DNA from: Paraburkholderia graminis C4D1M
Lineage (GTDB): Bacteria > Pseudomonadota > Gammaproteobacteria > Burkholderiales > Burkholderiaceae
Assembly: GCF_000172415.1 (NCBI RefSeq)
Contig: NZ_ABLD01000003.1
Coordinates: 310,001-374,000, forward strand
DNA length: 64,000 bases
Direction: 5' to 3'
Under the pieces are notes generated by a model that worked only from the letters and a program-made list of their open reading frames with translations, was not told where the DNA came from and did no database searches. Position 1 is the first letter of the stretch; every line of letters begins with the position of its first letter. A program made the position numbers and the translations under genes. Positions 20,027-30,558 of this stretch are shown here, piece after piece.

Positions 20027-21868
20027 ATGAACTTGTCCTTCGTGAAGCTGTTTTTGAAGCGCCCGGCTAGCGCATTGCGTGTGCCGCAGGCAGTGTCCGC
20101 CCGGCGCGTGCTCGGTGCTGCCGCGCTCGCGCTGTGGGCGTTCGCCGCGGCGCCCGCGCACGCGCAGGACCCGTCGCCCGACTCGGACGACACCTCCGTC
20201 ACGCTGAGCGATCCGCTCGGGCCGCCGTCGGCGGAAGAACAGAAATCGCTGCCGAGCGTGCAGCTGACGAGCCAGATCGTATTCCAGGTACTCGCCGCCG
20301 AAGTCGCGCTGCAACGCAATCAGCCGGCGCCCGCGTACCAGACGTACCTCGCGCTCGCGCGCGACACGCATGATCCGCGCATGGCGCAACGCGCCACCGA
20401 AATCGCGCTGGCCGCGCAAAGTCCATCGGACGCACTGGCCGCCGCGCAATTGTGGCAGCAGTATGCGCCGAGTTCGGAGCGCGCCGCGCAGCTGGACGCG
20501 TCGCTGCTCGTGCTATCGGGCAAGCCGGACGACGCGCAGCCGCTGCTCGAGCGCGAACTCGCGAAGGTGCCGGCGGACAATCGCGGCAACGCGATCCTCG
20601 CGCTGCAGTTGCTGCTCTCGCGCGGACCGAACCGGATCGGCGGCCTGCATGTGTTGCAGGAGATGTTGAAGAACGACATGAACCGGCCGGAAGCGCAACT
20701 GGCCGTCGCACGTCAGCAACTGGTCGCGAACGACGCACCCGGCGCACGTAAGTCGCTCGAACAGGCGCTGGCGCTCAAGCCCGACTATTTGCCGGCCGCG
20801 CTGACGCTGTCGCAGATGGGCCCGGAAGAGCGCAAGGAAGGCATCGCGTCGCTCGAGAAATACGTGCAGCAGAATCCGAAGTCGCATGACGCGCGTCTCG
20901 CGCTCGCGCAAATGTATCTGGCGAGCGACCGTCTGGACGACGCGCAGAAGCAGTTCGAGATCATGCACAAGGCGAACGCGAACGACCTGACGCCGCTCAT
21001 GGCGCTCGCGCTCATCAGAATCCAGCAGAAGAGTTTCAACGACGCGCAGGCTTACCTCACGCAATACGCGCAGCAAGCCGAGAAAACGCCCGGCGCCGAT
21101 CCTGGCCAGGCGTACATCTACCTTGCGCAGTTGTCGCTCGAACAGAAGAACGAAGCGGCTGCCGCCGACTGGCTCGACAAGATTTCGCCGTCCAGCCAGC
21201 AGTACTTGCCGGCGCAGATTACGCGCGCGCAACTGCTCGCCAAGCAGGGCAAGCCCGACGACGCGCGCCGGCAGCTCGCCAGGCTGCGCCCCGCCGATCC
21301 GCGCGATCAGGCGGTGGTCGTGCGCACCGACGCCGCGATTCTGTTCGACGCGAAGCGCTATGGCGAAGCTGAAACGCGCCTGCAGGAAGCCACGGCGGCG
21401 TTCCCGGACGACCCCGATCTGACGTATGACTACGCGATGGCCGCCGAAAAGAACGGCCACTTCGACACGATGGAAGCGCAATTGCGCAAGCTGATCCAGA
21501 CGCAGCCGGACAATCCGCAGGCGTATAACGCGCTCGGCTACTCGCTGGCCGATCGCAATCAGCGTCTCGCGGAAGCCGACAAGCTGGTCGAGAAGGCATC
21601 GTCGCTCGCGCCGAACGACGCCTTCATCATGGACAGCGTCGGCTGGGTCAAGTACCGCATGGGCGACACGACAGACGCGATCAAGGTGCTGCGCAAGGCT
21701 TACGACATTCAGCCGAACGCCGAAATCGGCGCGCACCTCGGCGAAGTGCTGTGGAAATCCGGCAATCAGGACCAGGCTCGCGCCGCTTTCCGCGAAGCGC
21801 GCAAGCTCGAACCGGACAACGAAACGCTCGTCAAAACGCTGCAACGTCTTCAGGTAAACGATCTTTGA
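20027..21868 (+). CDS. Exported tetratricopeptide-repeat protein
   Basis: A 613-residue protein. A signal peptide ends at about AHA (residue 46), followed by an acidic linker and then TPR-type helical repeats over most of the length (for example [27 protein letters not shown] and [26 protein letters not shown]). It belongs to the TPR proteins found upstream of lolB in betaproteobacteria. It probably scaffolds protein contacts in the periplasm; no specific partner is known to me. Its stop overlaps the lolB start (TGATG), suggesting coupling to lipoprotein sorting. Confidence 0.88.
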   Translation: MNLSFVKLFLKRPASALRVPQAVSARRVLGAAALALWAFAAAPAHAQDPSPDSDDTSVTLSDPLGPPSAEEQKSLPSVQLTSQIVFQVLAAEVALQRNQPAPAYQTYLALARDTHDPRMAQRATEIALAAQSPSDALAAAQLWQQYAPSSERAAQLDASLLVLSGKPDDAQPLLERELAKVPADNRGNAILALQLLLSRGPNRIGGLHVLQEMLKNDMNRPEAQLAVARQQLVANDAPGARKSLEQALALKPDYLPAALTLSQMGPEERKEGIASLEKYVQQNPKSHDARLALAQMYLASDRLDDAQKQFEIMHKANANDLTPLMALALIRIQQKSFNDAQAYLTQYAQQAEKTPGADPGQAYIYLAQLSLEQKNEAAAADWLDKISPSSQQYLPAQITRAQLLAKQGKPDDARRQLARLRPADPRDQAVVVRTDAAILFDAKRYGEAETRLQEATAAFPDDPDLTYDYAMAAEKNGHFDTMEAQLRKLIQTQPDNPQAYNALGYSLADRNQRLAEADKLVEKASSLAPNDAFIMDSVGWVKYRMGDTTDAIKVLRKAYDIQPNAEIGAHLGEVLWKSGNQDQARAAFREARKLEPDNETLVKTLQRLQVNDL

Positions 21869-22500
21869 TGCGTCTTTCCCGTCTTGATACTCGCTCCCTT
21901 GCGCCGCGTCGTGCGGCGCTCGGGCTCGCGGCGGCAGCCGTCGTCGCACTCGCCGGCTGCGCGTCGGTGAAACCGCAAGGGCCGTCCACGTCGAATGGCG
22001 CGACCGCGGTGACCGCGCAAACCAGCCGCGCTTACCAGGGCCGCTTCGCCGTCCAGTACAACGATCAGAATGGCCAGCAGCGCAATGCGTACGGCAATTT
22101 CTCGTGGCAGGAAACCGGCGACACCGTCACGCTGCAGTTGCGCAATCCGTTTGGCCAGACGCTCGCAATCGTGACGTCGTCGCCGGCTTCGGCCACGCTC
22201 GAACTGCCGAACCGCCAGCCGCTCACCGCGGACAACGTGTCAACGCTGATGCAGAATGCGCTGGGCTTCGCGTTGCCCGTCGAAGGCTTGCGCTACTGGC
22301 TGCAGCCTTCGCCCGCGCCGACTTCGCGCGCGAAGACTGAAAAGGATCCGGAGCAACCGTCGCGCTTCAAGGAAATCACCCAGGACGGCTGGACGATCGA
22401 CTATCTGGCCTACGCCGACGCGCCGGCCACCGGCGTGAAGCGTGTGAATCTGACGCGTTCGGAACCTCCGCTCGACATCAAGCTCGTGCTGGACCAGTAA
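21868..22500 (+). CDS. lolB: Outer-membrane lipoprotein insertion factor LolB
   Basis: A 210-residue lipoprotein. The lipobox LAGC places the acylated cysteine at residue 31 after a hydrophobic signal (AAAAVVALAGC). The mature part shows the LolB fold with YQGRFAVQYND and the conserved EGLRYWL segment. LolB accepts lipoproteins from LolA and inserts them in the outer membrane. The ATG overlaps the TPR gene's stop codon, and the order lolB-ispE is widely conserved. Confidence 0.93.
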   Translation: MRLSRLDTRSLAPRRAALGLAAAAVVALAGCASVKPQGPSTSNGATAVTAQTSRAYQGRFAVQYNDQNGQQRNAYGNFSWQETGDTVTLQLRNPFGQTLAIVTSSPASATLELPNRQPLTADNVSTLMQNALGFALPVEGLRYWLQPSPAPTSRAKTEKDPEQPSRFKEITQDGWTIDYLAYADAPATGVKRVNLTRSEPPLDIKLVLDQ

Positions 22501-22590
22501 CCGACGGCGTGCCTTGCGCGCTGTTGTTTCGCATGCACTTGCCGCTTATTCGGCGCCTGTTTGGCGCATGTAGCCCCGTAGCCCCGACCC

Positions 22591-23472
22591 ATGATCGAAA
22601 CAACCCACTCGCTGCGCGATTGCCTCGCGCCAGCGAAGCTCAATCTCTTCCTGCACATCACCGGGCGCCGGCCGGACGGCTATCACACGCTGCAAACGGT
22701 CTTTCAGCTACTCGACTGGGGCGACACGCTGCACTTTACGCGGCGTAACGACGGGCTCGTCACCCGCAGCACCGAAATCGCCGACGTGCCGCCGGAACAC
22801 GACCTCACCGTGCGCGCAGCCAATCTGCTGAAAGCGCATACGGGCTCGCCGGAAGGCGTCGACATCGAGATCGAAAAGCGTCTGCCGATGGGCGCAGGAC
22901 TCGGCGGCGGCAGTTCCGACGCGGCGACCACGCTGCTCGCGCTAAACCGTCTGTGGAAGCTGAACCTGCCGCGGCTCGAATTGCAGGCGCTGGCACTGAA
23001 ACTCGGCGCCGACGTGCCGTTCTTCGTCTTCGGAAAAAATGCGTTCGCCCAGGGTGTTGGAGAAACGTTAGACGTTGTACAATTGCCGCCGCGTCATTTC
23101 CTGGTAGTGACGCCGAGGGTTCATGTGCCGACTGCAGCGATTTTCTCCGAAAAAGCGTTGACAAGAGATTCAAAAGCCCTCACAATTACGGACTTTCCTG
23201 CAGAACTTAGCTGCAACACTGAATGGCCAGACAGTTTTGGCCGCAATGACATGCAGCCGGTTGTCGTAGGAAAGTACGCGGAAGTAGCGCAAGTGCTGCG
23301 ATGGTTTGAAAATATCGCGCCGGCGCGGATGTCCGGATCTGGTGCAAGTGTCTTTGCAGCGTTCCGTAGCAAAGCTGAAGCAGAAGCGGCACAAGCCAAA
23401 CTGCCGAGCGAATGGAACAGCGCAGTGGCCGCCAGTCTGACGCAGCATCCACTCTTTGCTTTCGCGTCATAG
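22591..23472 (+). CDS. ispE: 4-diphosphocytidyl-2-C-methyl-D-erythritol kinase
   Basis: A 293-residue GHMP kinase of the MEP isoprenoid pathway. The ATP-binding motif is [14 protein letters not shown] (about 99-112), with substrate residues near [22 protein letters not shown] and a C-terminal motif [14 protein letters not shown]. The last third (about 23075-23400) changes character: it is poorer in GC and uses AGA, TCA, AAA, ATT, CCT and CTT codons avoided by its neighbours. The protein remains intact. A promoter-like TTGACA lies inside this part. Confidence 0.95.
   Translation: MIETTHSLRDCLAPAKLNLFLHITGRRPDGYHTLQTVFQLLDWGDTLHFTRRNDGLVTRSTEIADVPPEHDLTVRAANLLKAHTGSPEGVDIEIEKRLPMGAGLGGGSSDAATTLLALNRLWKLNLPRLELQALALKLGADVPFFVFGKNAFAQGVGETLDVVQLPPRHFLVVTPRVHVPTAAIFSEKALTRDSKALTITDFPAELSCNTEWPDSFGRNDMQPVVVGKYAEVAQVLRWFENIAPARMSGSGASVFAAFRSKAEAEAAQAKLPSEWNSAVAASLTQHPLFAFAS
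23158..23186 (+). promoter_or_regulatory. Candidate promoter inside ispE for tRNA-Gln/prs
   Basis: A perfect -35 TTGACA (23158-23163) is followed after 17 bases by CACAAT (23181-23186), a 4/6 match to the -10 consensus. It lies in an AT-rich patch about 340 bases upstream of the tRNA. Position and sequence are seen; activity is inferred. Confidence 0.35.
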
Positions 23473-23524
23473 GTTTTGCATCGTCGAACGAAACTCCACG
23501 TTCGGCGGGGCTCAAAGTTAGTGT

Positions 23525-23601
23525 AGGGGAGTCGCCAAGCTGGTTAAGGCACCGGATTTTGATTCCGGCATGCAAAGGTTCGAATCCTTTCTCCCCTGCC
23601 A
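23525..23601 (+). tRNA. tRNA-Gln (anticodon TTG)
   Basis: A 77-base cloverleaf. The acceptor arms AGGGGAG and CTCCCCT pair perfectly, with discriminator G and an encoded CCA. The anticodon stem CCGGA/TCCGG holds the loop TTTTGAT with anticodon TTG, which reads CAA glutamine codons. The T loop is the usual GGTTCGAATCC. It lies between ispE and prs, the usual place in Burkholderiaceae. Confidence 0.96.
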
Positions 23602-23647
23602 AAAATTCTCGCATTTCCCCTCGCCCCCAGCCTGAAGCAGGTGCACG

Positions 23648-24604
23648 ATGAGCAGCCATGACGGCCTGATGGTTTTTACTGGCAACGCAAATCCCGCGCT
23701 TGCACAGGAAGTCGTCAAAATCCTCGGTATTCCCCTCGGCAAAGCAATGGTGAGCCGTTTCTCGGACGGTGAAATCCAGGTCGAGATTCAGGAAAACGTG
23801 CGCGGCAAAGACGTCTTTGTTCTGCAGTCCACGTGCGCACCGGCGAACGACAACCTGATGGAACTGATGATCATGGTCGACGCGCTCAAGCGCGCATCGG
23901 CCGGCCGGATCACCGCAGCCATCCCCTACTTCGGTTATGCACGCCAGGATCGCCGCCCTCGTTCGGCGCGCGTCGCCATCTCGGCGAAGATCGTGGCGAA
24001 CATGCTGGAAATCGCGGGCGTCGAGCGGATCATCACGATGGATCTGCACGCTGACCAGATTCAAGGCTTCTTCGACATCCCCGTCGACAACATCTACGCT
24101 ACGCCCGTGCTGCTCGGCGATTTGCGCAAGCAGAACTACGAGAACCTGCTGGTCGTTTCGCCGGACGTCGGCGGCGTGGTGCGTGCCCGGGCTTTGGCGA
24201 AGCAGCTCAACTGCGACCTCGCAATCATCGACAAACGCCGCCCGAAGGCGAACGTTGCCGAAGTGATGAACATCATCGGTGAAGTCGAAGGCCGGACCTG
24301 CGTGATCATGGACGACATGGTCGACACCGCCGGCACGCTTTGCAAGGCAGCACAGGTTTTGAAGGAACGTGGCGCGAAGCAGGTCTTCGCTTACGCCACG
24401 CACCCGGTTCTGTCGGGCGGCGCGGGCGAGCGTATCGCCGCTTCCGCGCTTGACGAACTGGTCGTCACGGACACAATCCCGCTCGGCGAAGAAGCCCGCT
24501 CGTGCGCGAAGATCCGTTCGCTGACGAGCGCGGGCCTGCTGGCCGAAACGTTCTCGCGCATCCGCCGCGGCGATTCGGTCATGTCGCTGTTCGCTGAAAG
24601 TTAA
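23648..24604 (+). CDS. prs: Ribose-phosphate pyrophosphokinase
   Basis: A 318-residue enzyme making PRPP from ribose-5-phosphate and ATP, supplying purine, pyrimidine, histidine and NAD synthesis. Key motifs are the flexible-loop segment [19 protein letters not shown], the metal-binding site [20 protein letters not shown] and the PRPP loop [17 protein letters not shown]. Length is standard. It follows tRNA-Gln by 46 bases and is followed by hairpins and rplY. Confidence 0.97.
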   Translation: MSSHDGLMVFTGNANPALAQEVVKILGIPLGKAMVSRFSDGEIQVEIQENVRGKDVFVLQSTCAPANDNLMELMIMVDALKRASAGRITAAIPYFGYARQDRRPRSARVAISAKIVANMLEIAGVERIITMDLHADQIQGFFDIPVDNIYATPVLLGDLRKQNYENLLVVSPDVGGVVRARALAKQLNCDLAIIDKRRPKANVAEVMNIIGEVEGRTCVIMDDMVDTAGTLCKAAQVLKERGAKQVFAYATHPVLSGGAGERIAASALDELVVTDTIPLGEEARSCAKIRSLTSAGLLAETFSRIRRGDSVMSLFAES

Positions 24605-24616
24605 GTATTTGCGAAG

Positions 24617-24652
24617 GCGCGGCGTATTGCTACAAGGCAACGCCGCGCTTTT
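24617..24652 (+). terminator. Terminator-like hairpin after prs
   Basis: GCGCGGCGT and ACGCCGCGC pair around a 14-base loop, followed by only four T residues, so termination is probably partial. Confidence 0.6.
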
Positions 24653-24694
24653 GCACAATCGGCGTGAACGAACGAAGGTTCATGCCGCAGCTCT

Positions 24695-24730
24695 GGGGCC
24701 TCAGCCATAACGGCTTGCGGGCCCCGTTTT
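24695..24730 (+). terminator. Second hairpin with T-tract before rplY
   Basis: GGGGCC and GGCCCC pair, with a small AGCC/GGCT stem inside, then GTTTTT. It ends about 40 bases before the rplY ATG, so it could be a second terminator of prs or an attenuator in the rplY leader. Confidence 0.5.
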
Positions 24731-24767
24731 TACTGCCTGGTCGCGGGCAGTGCATTGGAGATTCAAG

Positions 24768-25385
24768 ATGAAAGTTGTCGCTTTCGAGCGTTCTTTGCAA
24801 GGTACGGGTGCGAGCCGCCGCCTGCGTAACTCGGGCAAGACCCCGGGCATCGTATATGGCGCTGGTGCTGAAACGCAATTGGTCGAACTGGACCACAACG
24901 CGCTGTGGCACGCGCTGAAGAAAGAAGTTTTCCACTCGTCGATTCTCGATCTGGAAGTCGGTGGCAAGTCGCAACAGGTTCTGCTGCGCGACGTGCAATA
25001 CCATCCGTTCCGTCAGCTCGTGCTGCACGTGGACTTCCAGCGTGTCGACGCAACGAAGAAGCTGCACACCAAGGTGCCGCTGCACTTCATGAACCAGGAA
25101 TCGAACCCGGCAGTCAAGCTGGCGAGCGCGGTGATCTCGCACGTCATCAATGAAATCGAAGTCGAGTGCCTGCCGTCGGCACTGCCCGAATTCATCGAAG
25201 TCGACCTGGCGAAGATCGAAGCGGGTCAATCGGTTCACGCGAAAGATATTCCGCTGCCGGCAGGCGTGTCGCTGGTTGCTCACGTCGACGCTGAAAACCC
25301 GGTCGTCGCTTCGGCAACGATCCCGGCTGGCGCAGTGTCGGAAAGCGACGCTGCTTCCGCTGAAGGTGAAACGCCGGCTGCTTAA
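24768..25385 (+). CDS. rplY: 50S ribosomal protein L25/general stress protein Ctc
   Basis: A 205-residue long form of L25. The N-terminal 5S-rRNA-binding domain (residues 1-90, [25 protein letters not shown]) is followed by the TL5/CTC C-terminal domain, ending in an acidic Ala/Glu-rich tail. GGAG seven bases before ATG 24768 decides the start. Placement between prs and pth is the standard conserved order. Confidence 0.96.
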   Translation: MKVVAFERSLQGTGASRRLRNSGKTPGIVYGAGAETQLVELDHNALWHALKKEVFHSSILDLEVGGKSQQVLLRDVQYHPFRQLVLHVDFQRVDATKKLHTKVPLHFMNQESNPAVKLASAVISHVINEIEVECLPSALPEFIEVDLAKIEAGQSVHAKDIPLPAGVSLVAHVDAENPVVASATIPAGAVSESDAASAEGETPAA

Positions 25386-25447
25386 GCGCCGTTCGCGCAT
25401 TGAGCAAGCAATCCTCTCGATCCGTTTCAATGAAACGGTCGACGTGA

Positions 25448-25480
25448 CCCGCCGAGGTTCGCCCCGGCGGGTTTTTTTTC
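25448..25480 (+). terminator. Rho-independent terminator after rplY
   Basis: CCCGCCG and CGGCGGG pair, with an inner GG/CC, one mismatch and a TTCG loop, followed by eight T residues and a second T-tract. Confidence 0.9.
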
Positions 25481-25535
25481 GGTTTTTTTCGGCTCGGCCG
25501 CGCGCTGCTTCCGGGCCTGATGGACCCACGCAATC

Positions 25536-26138
25536 ATGATCAAGCTGATCGTCGGGCTCGGCAATCCGGGCGCCGAATACACCGCGACGCGCCACAACGC
25601 AGGTTTCTGGCTGGTCGATCAACTGGCGCGCGACGCAGGCACAACCCTGCGCGACGAGCGGCGCTTCCACGGTTTCTACGCGAAGGCACGGCTTCACGGC
25701 GAGGAAGTGCATCTGCTCGAGCCGCAGACTTATATGAACCGCTCGGGTCAGTCGGTCGTCGCGGTGGCGCAGTTCTTCAAGATTCTTCCCGACGAGATCC
25801 TCGTCGCGCACGACGAACTCGACATGCCGCCCGGCAGTGTCAAGCTGAAGCTCGGCGGCGGTAGCGGCGGGCATAATGGTTTGAAAGACATCACCGCGCA
25901 TCTGTCGTCGCAGCAGTATTGGCGGCTGCGCATCGGCATCGGCCATCCGCGGGATTTGATTCCTGAAAGCGCGCGCGCCGGCGCGAAGCCCGACGTCGCC
26001 AACTACGTGCTGAAGCCGCCGCGCCGCGAGGAGCAGGACGCGATCGACGCCGCCATGGAGCGTGGGCTGGCAGTGATGCTGCAGATCATCAAGGGCGAAC
26101 TCGAACGCGCGATGATGCAACTGCATCGGAATTCGTAA
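25536..26138 (+). CDS. pth: Peptidyl-tRNA hydrolase
   Basis: A 200-residue enzyme that frees tRNA from prematurely released peptidyl-tRNA. The signature is intact: LIVGLGNPGAEYTATRHNAGFW with the catalytic His in TRHNAG, plus PQTYMNRSGQSV and GSGGHNGLKDI. Length is typical. Its transcript must read past, or start after, the rplY terminator just upstream. Confidence 0.97.
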   Translation: MIKLIVGLGNPGAEYTATRHNAGFWLVDQLARDAGTTLRDERRFHGFYAKARLHGEEVHLLEPQTYMNRSGQSVVAVAQFFKILPDEILVAHDELDMPPGSVKLKLGGGSGGHNGLKDITAHLSSQQYWRLRIGIGHPRDLIPESARAGAKPDVANYVLKPPRREEQDAIDAAMERGLAVMLQIIKGELERAMMQLHRNS

Positions 26139-26291
26139 GCGCGATTCGTAAGCGCTGTTGCTTGCGCGGGGCGCCCCGCCGCGTTGCGTGCAGCGGCGCG
26201 ATCTGCCGGCCGTGCGCTTAACAACACAAGCGGATCGTCGCATTGACTCAGAACCGGCCGCCAGATCGACCGCTTTGCATCGGAGAACCCT

Positions 26292-27371
26292 TTGAGCCGC
26301 TATTGGAGTGACATCGTTCACCGTCTGACGCCGTATGTGCCGGGCGAACAGCCCGCGCTCGCGCATCCGGTGAAGCTGAATACCAACGAGAATCCCTACC
26401 CGCCTTCGCCGCGCGTGCTCGAGGCAATCCGCGAGGAACTGGGCGATGCCGGCGAATCGTTGCGCCGCTACCCCGACCCGACCGCGCTCAAGCTGCGTGA
26501 AACCGTGGCCGCGTACCACGGCATCCGCGCCGATCAGGTTTTCGCCGGCAATGGCTCCGATGAGGTGCTCGCGCTCACCTTCCAGGCCTTGCTCAAGCAC
26601 GACAAGCCGCTGCTGTTTCCTGACATCACGTACAGCTTTTATCCGACTTATGCGCGGCTTTTCGACGTTGACTATCGGACGATTCCGCTCGACGACGCCT
26701 TTGCGATCCACGTCGACGACTACGCGGTTCCCAACGGCGGCATCCTGTTTCCGAATCCGAACGCGCCGACGGGACGTCCGCTGCCGCTTGCGGACATCGA
26801 GCGCCTCGTCGCAAGAAACGCGGATTCAGTCGTGGTGATCGACGAAGCGTATGTGGATTTCGGCGCGGAATCGGCGATCGGGCTGATTGACCGCTATCCG
26901 AACCTGCTCGTCGTGCAGACGGTGTCGAAGTCGCGCTCGCTGGCGGGCATGCGCGTCGGCTTCGCGTTTGGCAACGCGGAACTGATCGGCGCGCTCAATC
27001 GCGTGAAAGACAGCTTCAACTCGTATCCGCTGGACCGCCTCGCGCAAGCCGCGGCCCGCGCGGCGTATCAGGACGAAGCGTGGTTTCGCGACACCTGCGC
27101 CAAAGTGATCGCGAGCCGCGAACGGCTGGCTGCGGGCCTGACGGCGCTAGGTTTCGATGTCGTGCCGTCGGCGGCCAATCTGCTGTTTGCGCGCCACCCC
27201 GGATACGATGCGGCGGCGCTGGTGTCACGGCTTCGTGAGAAGGAAATTTTCGTGCGCCACTTCAAGGCGCCGAGAATCGATCAGCACCTGCGCATCTCGG
27301 TCGGAACCGACGCCGAGTGCGACATGCTGCTCGACGCCTTGCGCGACATTTTCAGCGCCTACGTGAGCTAG
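26292..27371 (+). CDS. hisC: Histidinol-phosphate aminotransferase
   Basis: A 359-residue PLP enzyme of fold type I. The N-terminal motif is [14 protein letters not shown] and the PLP lysine lies in [15 protein letters not shown]. It starts with TTG, chosen because GGAG lies six bases before it. In histidine synthesis it transfers the amino group from glutamate to imidazole-acetol phosphate. No other his gene is nearby. Burkholderiaceae often have a further hisC copy in the his operon, so this one may serve aromatic amino acids as well; that is inference. Confidence 0.9.
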   Translation: MSRYWSDIVHRLTPYVPGEQPALAHPVKLNTNENPYPPSPRVLEAIREELGDAGESLRRYPDPTALKLRETVAAYHGIRADQVFAGNGSDEVLALTFQALLKHDKPLLFPDITYSFYPTYARLFDVDYRTIPLDDAFAIHVDDYAVPNGGILFPNPNAPTGRPLPLADIERLVARNADSVVVIDEAYVDFGAESAIGLIDRYPNLLVVQTVSKSRSLAGMRVGFAFGNAELIGALNRVKDSFNSYPLDRLAQAAARAAYQDEAWFRDTCAKVIASRERLAAGLTALGFDVVPSAANLLFARHPGYDAAALVSRLREKEIFVRHFKAPRIDQHLRISVGTDAECDMLLDALRDIFSAYVS

Positions 27372-27404
27372 TCAGCTAATCAGCTAGTCGGCGCGCAGCA
27401 AAAA

Positions 27405-27434
27405 AAAACGGCGAGGCCCGCGCCTCGCCGTTTT
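27405..27434. terminator. Bidirectional terminator between hisC and the ferredoxin gene
   Basis: CGGCGAGG and CCTCGCCG pair around CCCGCG. A-tract on the left and T-tract on the right let it serve both converging genes. Confidence 0.9.
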
Positions 27435-27454
27435 CAATTCCATTGACCACAACC

Positions 27455-27724
<270 letters not shown>

Positions 27725-27775
27725 TCATGCCGGCCACAGCCAGCTTCGTTCCGTCAAACCGATAGTTTACGCCGG

Positions 27776-28291
27776 TTACGGCTGCGCCGCCGAAGCGCCG
27801 TTGTCCGCGTCCAATGCCGCGACCTTTTCCTTCAGCCATTTTTCGACCGACGGGAACACGAACTTGCTGACGTCGCCGCCCAGTTGCGCGATCTCCCGGA
27901 CAATCGTGCCCGAGATGAACTGGTACTGGTCGGACGGCGTCATGAACATGGTCTCCACGTCCGGCAACAGATAGCGGTTCATGCCAGCCATCTGGAACTC
28001 GTATTCGAAGTCCGACACGGCGCGCAGCCCGCGCACGATCACGCGTGCGTTATTGGTCCGCACGAAGTCCTTCAGCAGCCCCTTGAAGCTCATGACCTGC
28101 ACGTTCGGATAATGGCCGAGCACTTCATGAGCGATGTCGAGACGCTCTTTCAGCGTGAAAAACGGCTTCTTGTTGCGGCTGTCGGCAACGCCGACCACCA
28201 GCGTGTCGAAGATGCTCGACGCGCGCCGCACGAGGTCTTCGTGACCGCGTGTGAGCGGATCGAACGTGCCCGGATACACGGCGACTACCAT
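27776..28291 (-). CDS. coaD: Phosphopantetheine adenylyltransferase
   Basis: A 171-residue nucleotidyltransferase for the fourth step of coenzyme A synthesis. The (T/H)xGH-type motif is seen in [16 protein letters not shown], with [20 protein letters not shown] and the [16 protein letters not shown] segment that contacts ATP. It is preceded by rsmD on the same strand, a widely conserved pairing. Confidence 0.97.
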   Translation of the reverse strand: MVVAVYPGTFDPLTRGHEDLVRRASSIFDTLVVGVADSRNKKPFFTLKERLDIAHEVLGHYPNVQVMSFKGLLKDFVRTNNARVIVRGLRAVSDFEYEFQMAGMNRYLLPDVETMFMTPSDQYQFISGTIVREIAQLGGDVSKFVFPSVEKWLKEKVAALDADNGASAAQP

Positions 28292-28403
28292 GAGATTTCT
28301 CCTCTCTTCAGACAGATGGGCACGTCAAAGCGTCCACGCGACGCATTTGGCACCGGCCGCGCGCGTGACGTGAAATCGTCCGGCGCTTGTTATGGAAGGC
28401 GCA

Positions 28404-29018
28404 TTATTCCTCATTTTCGCGCTGCAGCAAATGGAAGTGGACAGCGCCGGCTTTCCCTTCCCGCACGATTTTCCACCCGGCCAGCGCTTCGTTTGCGTCG
28501 ACGTCCAGAGCCGCGCCGGCCTCCACATACAGAAACCCGTCTTCGCTGACGAGCGGCGCGGCCAGCGCGAGCGCTTTGTCCAGCAGATCGTCGCCGAAAG
28601 GCGGGTCGAGAAACACCACGTCGAACGAAGCGGGCGGCAGGCTTGCAGCAAGCCGCAAGCCGTCGGCCTCGGCAATTTCGATCGTGCGCGCGGCGAGGCG
28701 CTCCTGATTCGCCCGCAACTGGGCGGCGGCTCGCGCGTTGCGCTCGACCATCAGCACCCGCGCGGCGCCGCGCGACGCTGCCTCGAAACCGAGCGCGCCG
28801 CTGCCCGCGAACAGATCGAGACAGCGCTCGCCGTCCAGACGTTGCCCGAGCCAGTTGAACAGCGTCTCGCGGACGCGGTCCGGCGTCGGCCGCAGACCGT
28901 CGAGGTCGAGCACCGGCAGCGGCGTGCGTTTCCAGTCGCCGCCGATAATCCGGATCGCGTGCGGCTTGCGGCTTTTGGAGGAAGCGCCGTGGGCGCGTGA
29001 AGGAGCAGAACGGGGCAT
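28404..29018 (-). CDS. rsmD: 16S rRNA (guanine(966)-N2)-methyltransferase
   Basis: A 204-residue SAM-dependent methyltransferase acting on G966 of 16S rRNA. Motif I is LDLFAGSGALGFEAASRGA and the catalytic motif is DPPF in VVFLDPPFGDDLL. The family opening IRIIGGDWKRTPLPV lies after a basic 20-residue extension. ATG 29018 is chosen as the nearest start giving a normal length. Divergent from ftsY. Confidence 0.94.
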   Translation of the reverse strand: MPRSAPSRAHGASSKSRKPHAIRIIGGDWKRTPLPVLDLDGLRPTPDRVRETLFNWLGQRLDGERCLDLFAGSGALGFEAASRGAARVLMVERNARAAAQLRANQERLAARTIEIAEADGLRLAASLPPASFDVVFLDPPFGDDLLDKALALAAPLVSEDGFLYVEAGAALDVDANEALAGWKIVREGKAGAVHFHLLQRENEE

Positions 29019-29273
29019 GCAGTTTCGATTACGTTTGTGGAAAGCGTCCGCCACATCGACGCGAAGCGCCATACGAGCGGACTGGAGCGCCAACGTTACC
29101 ACAGGGGCGCCGCGCGTCCACCCTGGCCATTCGGCCGATACGACGCACGACGGCGCGCCTGATAAAATGTGCGGCTTCCAGCGCCCTGCATCCCGCATTG
29201 CAACGCTGCCTGCCGCTCCCGCCGGCGCTGTGCCGGCTGCGCGCTTCGGCGCGCGCTCTCACCACGCCAGATC

Positions 29274-30461
29274 ATGTTCAGCTTTTTCAAACGATTCAAG
29301 GGTTCGAAAGAGTCCGAAAACGCGCCAGACGAGTCGCAAGCCGCGCCTGACGATCTTCTCGACGAGCCTCCCGCGGTAGAAGCACCGGCCGCGCCGCGTG
29401 CCGATGCCGATGCCCGTGCCGATGCGCCGGGCAGCATCGCCACACCGCCCGCAGCCGCTGAGCCCCAATTTGTGCCGCAAGCCCAGCCAGAAACCGACGT
29501 CGAAGAAGCGTCGTTAGAAACGGTAGAGATCGTGCCGCCGCCGGTTCCGGACGAGAGCGCGAAACGCTCATGGCTGACTCGCCTGAAGACCGGCTTGTCG
29601 AAAACGAGTTCGAGCATCACCGGCATTTTCGTCGGCGCAAAGATCGACGAAGATCTTTACGAAGAGCTCGAAACCGCGCTGCTGATGTCGGACGCAGGCG
29701 TCGACGCCACCGAATTCCTGCTCGAAGCGCTGCGCGAGAAAGTGCGCGCCGAGCGTCTCACGGAGCCGCAGCAGGTCAAGGCCGCCCTGCGCACGCTGCT
29801 CGTCGACCTTCTGAAGCCGCTCGAAAAATCGCTGATGCTCGGGCGCGCCAAGCCGCTCGTCATGATGATCGCCGGCGTCAACGGCGCGGGCAAAACGACC
29901 AGCATCGGCAAGCTCGCCAAGCATCTGCAGAGCTTCGACCAGTCGGTGCTGCTGGCCGCCGGCGACACGTTCCGCGCGGCCGCGCGCGAGCAGTTGGCCA
30001 TCTGGGGCCAGCGCAACAACGTGACCGTAGTCGCGCAGGAAAGCGGCGACCCGGCCGCCGTGATTTTCGACGCGGTCGGCGCCGCGCGGGCGCGCAAGAT
30101 CGACGTGATGATGGCCGACACGGCCGGCCGTCTGCCGACCCAACTGCATCTGATGGAAGAGCTGCGCAAGGTCAAGCGCGTGATTGGCAAGGCGCAGGAC
30201 GGCGCGCCGCACGAGGTGCTGCTCGTGATCGATGCCAATACCGGGCAGAACGCGCTCGCACAGGTCAAGGCTTTCGACGACGCGCTCGGCCTCACCGGCC
30301 TCATCGTCACCAAGCTCGACGGCACGGCGAAGGGCGGCATTCTCGCGGCAATCGCGCGGCAAAGGCCAATTCCGGTTTACTTCATCGGCGTCGGCGAGAA
30401 GGTCGAGGATTTGCAGCCCTTCAGCGCCGAGGAGTTTTCGGACGCGTTGCTCGGCGGCTGA
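29274..30461 (+). CDS. ftsY: Signal recognition particle receptor FtsY
   Basis: A 395-residue SRP-GTPase that docks ribosome-SRP complexes at the membrane. The N-terminus is short and basic (MFSFFKRFKGS), then an acidic/proline-rich A domain (to about 95). An N domain and G domain follow, with G1 [16 protein letters not shown]3 DTAGR and G4 TKLDGTAKGG. The start at ATG 29274 leaves 255 bases to the divergent rsmD start. A palindromic terminator follows. Confidence 0.96.
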   Translation: MFSFFKRFKGSKESENAPDESQAAPDDLLDEPPAVEAPAAPRADADARADAPGSIATPPAAAEPQFVPQAQPETDVEEASLETVEIVPPPVPDESAKRSWLTRLKTGLSKTSSSITGIFVGAKIDEDLYEELETALLMSDAGVDATEFLLEALREKVRAERLTEPQQVKAALRTLLVDLLKPLEKSLMLGRAKPLVMMIAGVNGAGKTTSIGKLAKHLQSFDQSVLLAAGDTFRAAAREQLAIWGQRNNVTVVAQESGDPAAVIFDAVGAARARKIDVMMADTAGRLPTQLHLMEELRKVKRVIGKAQDGAPHEVLLVIDANTGQNALAQVKAFDDALGLTGLIVTKLDGTAKGGILAAIARQRPIPVYFIGVGEKVEDLQPFSAEEFSDALLGG

Positions 30462-30511
30462 ACGCCAGCACAGGCAGACGAAGGGAACCGAAGGGAAACG
30501 AAGCCAAACGA

Positions 30512-30539
30512 AAAAGGGCACTCCGCGGAGTGCCCTTTT
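30512..30539. terminator. Perfectly palindromic bidirectional terminator
   Basis: AAAAGGGCACTCCG is followed directly by its exact reverse complement, 28 bases in all. It ends ftsY on one strand and the zeta-GST gene on the other. Confidence 0.92.
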
Positions 30540-30558
30540 CGCATTCACCGTAGCAAGC

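Noticed and set aside
24630..26711. A 693-codon minus-strand open frame across rplY, pth and hisC
   Set aside because: It crosses three well-supported plus-strand genes, a terminator and a T-tract, and has no recognisable domain.
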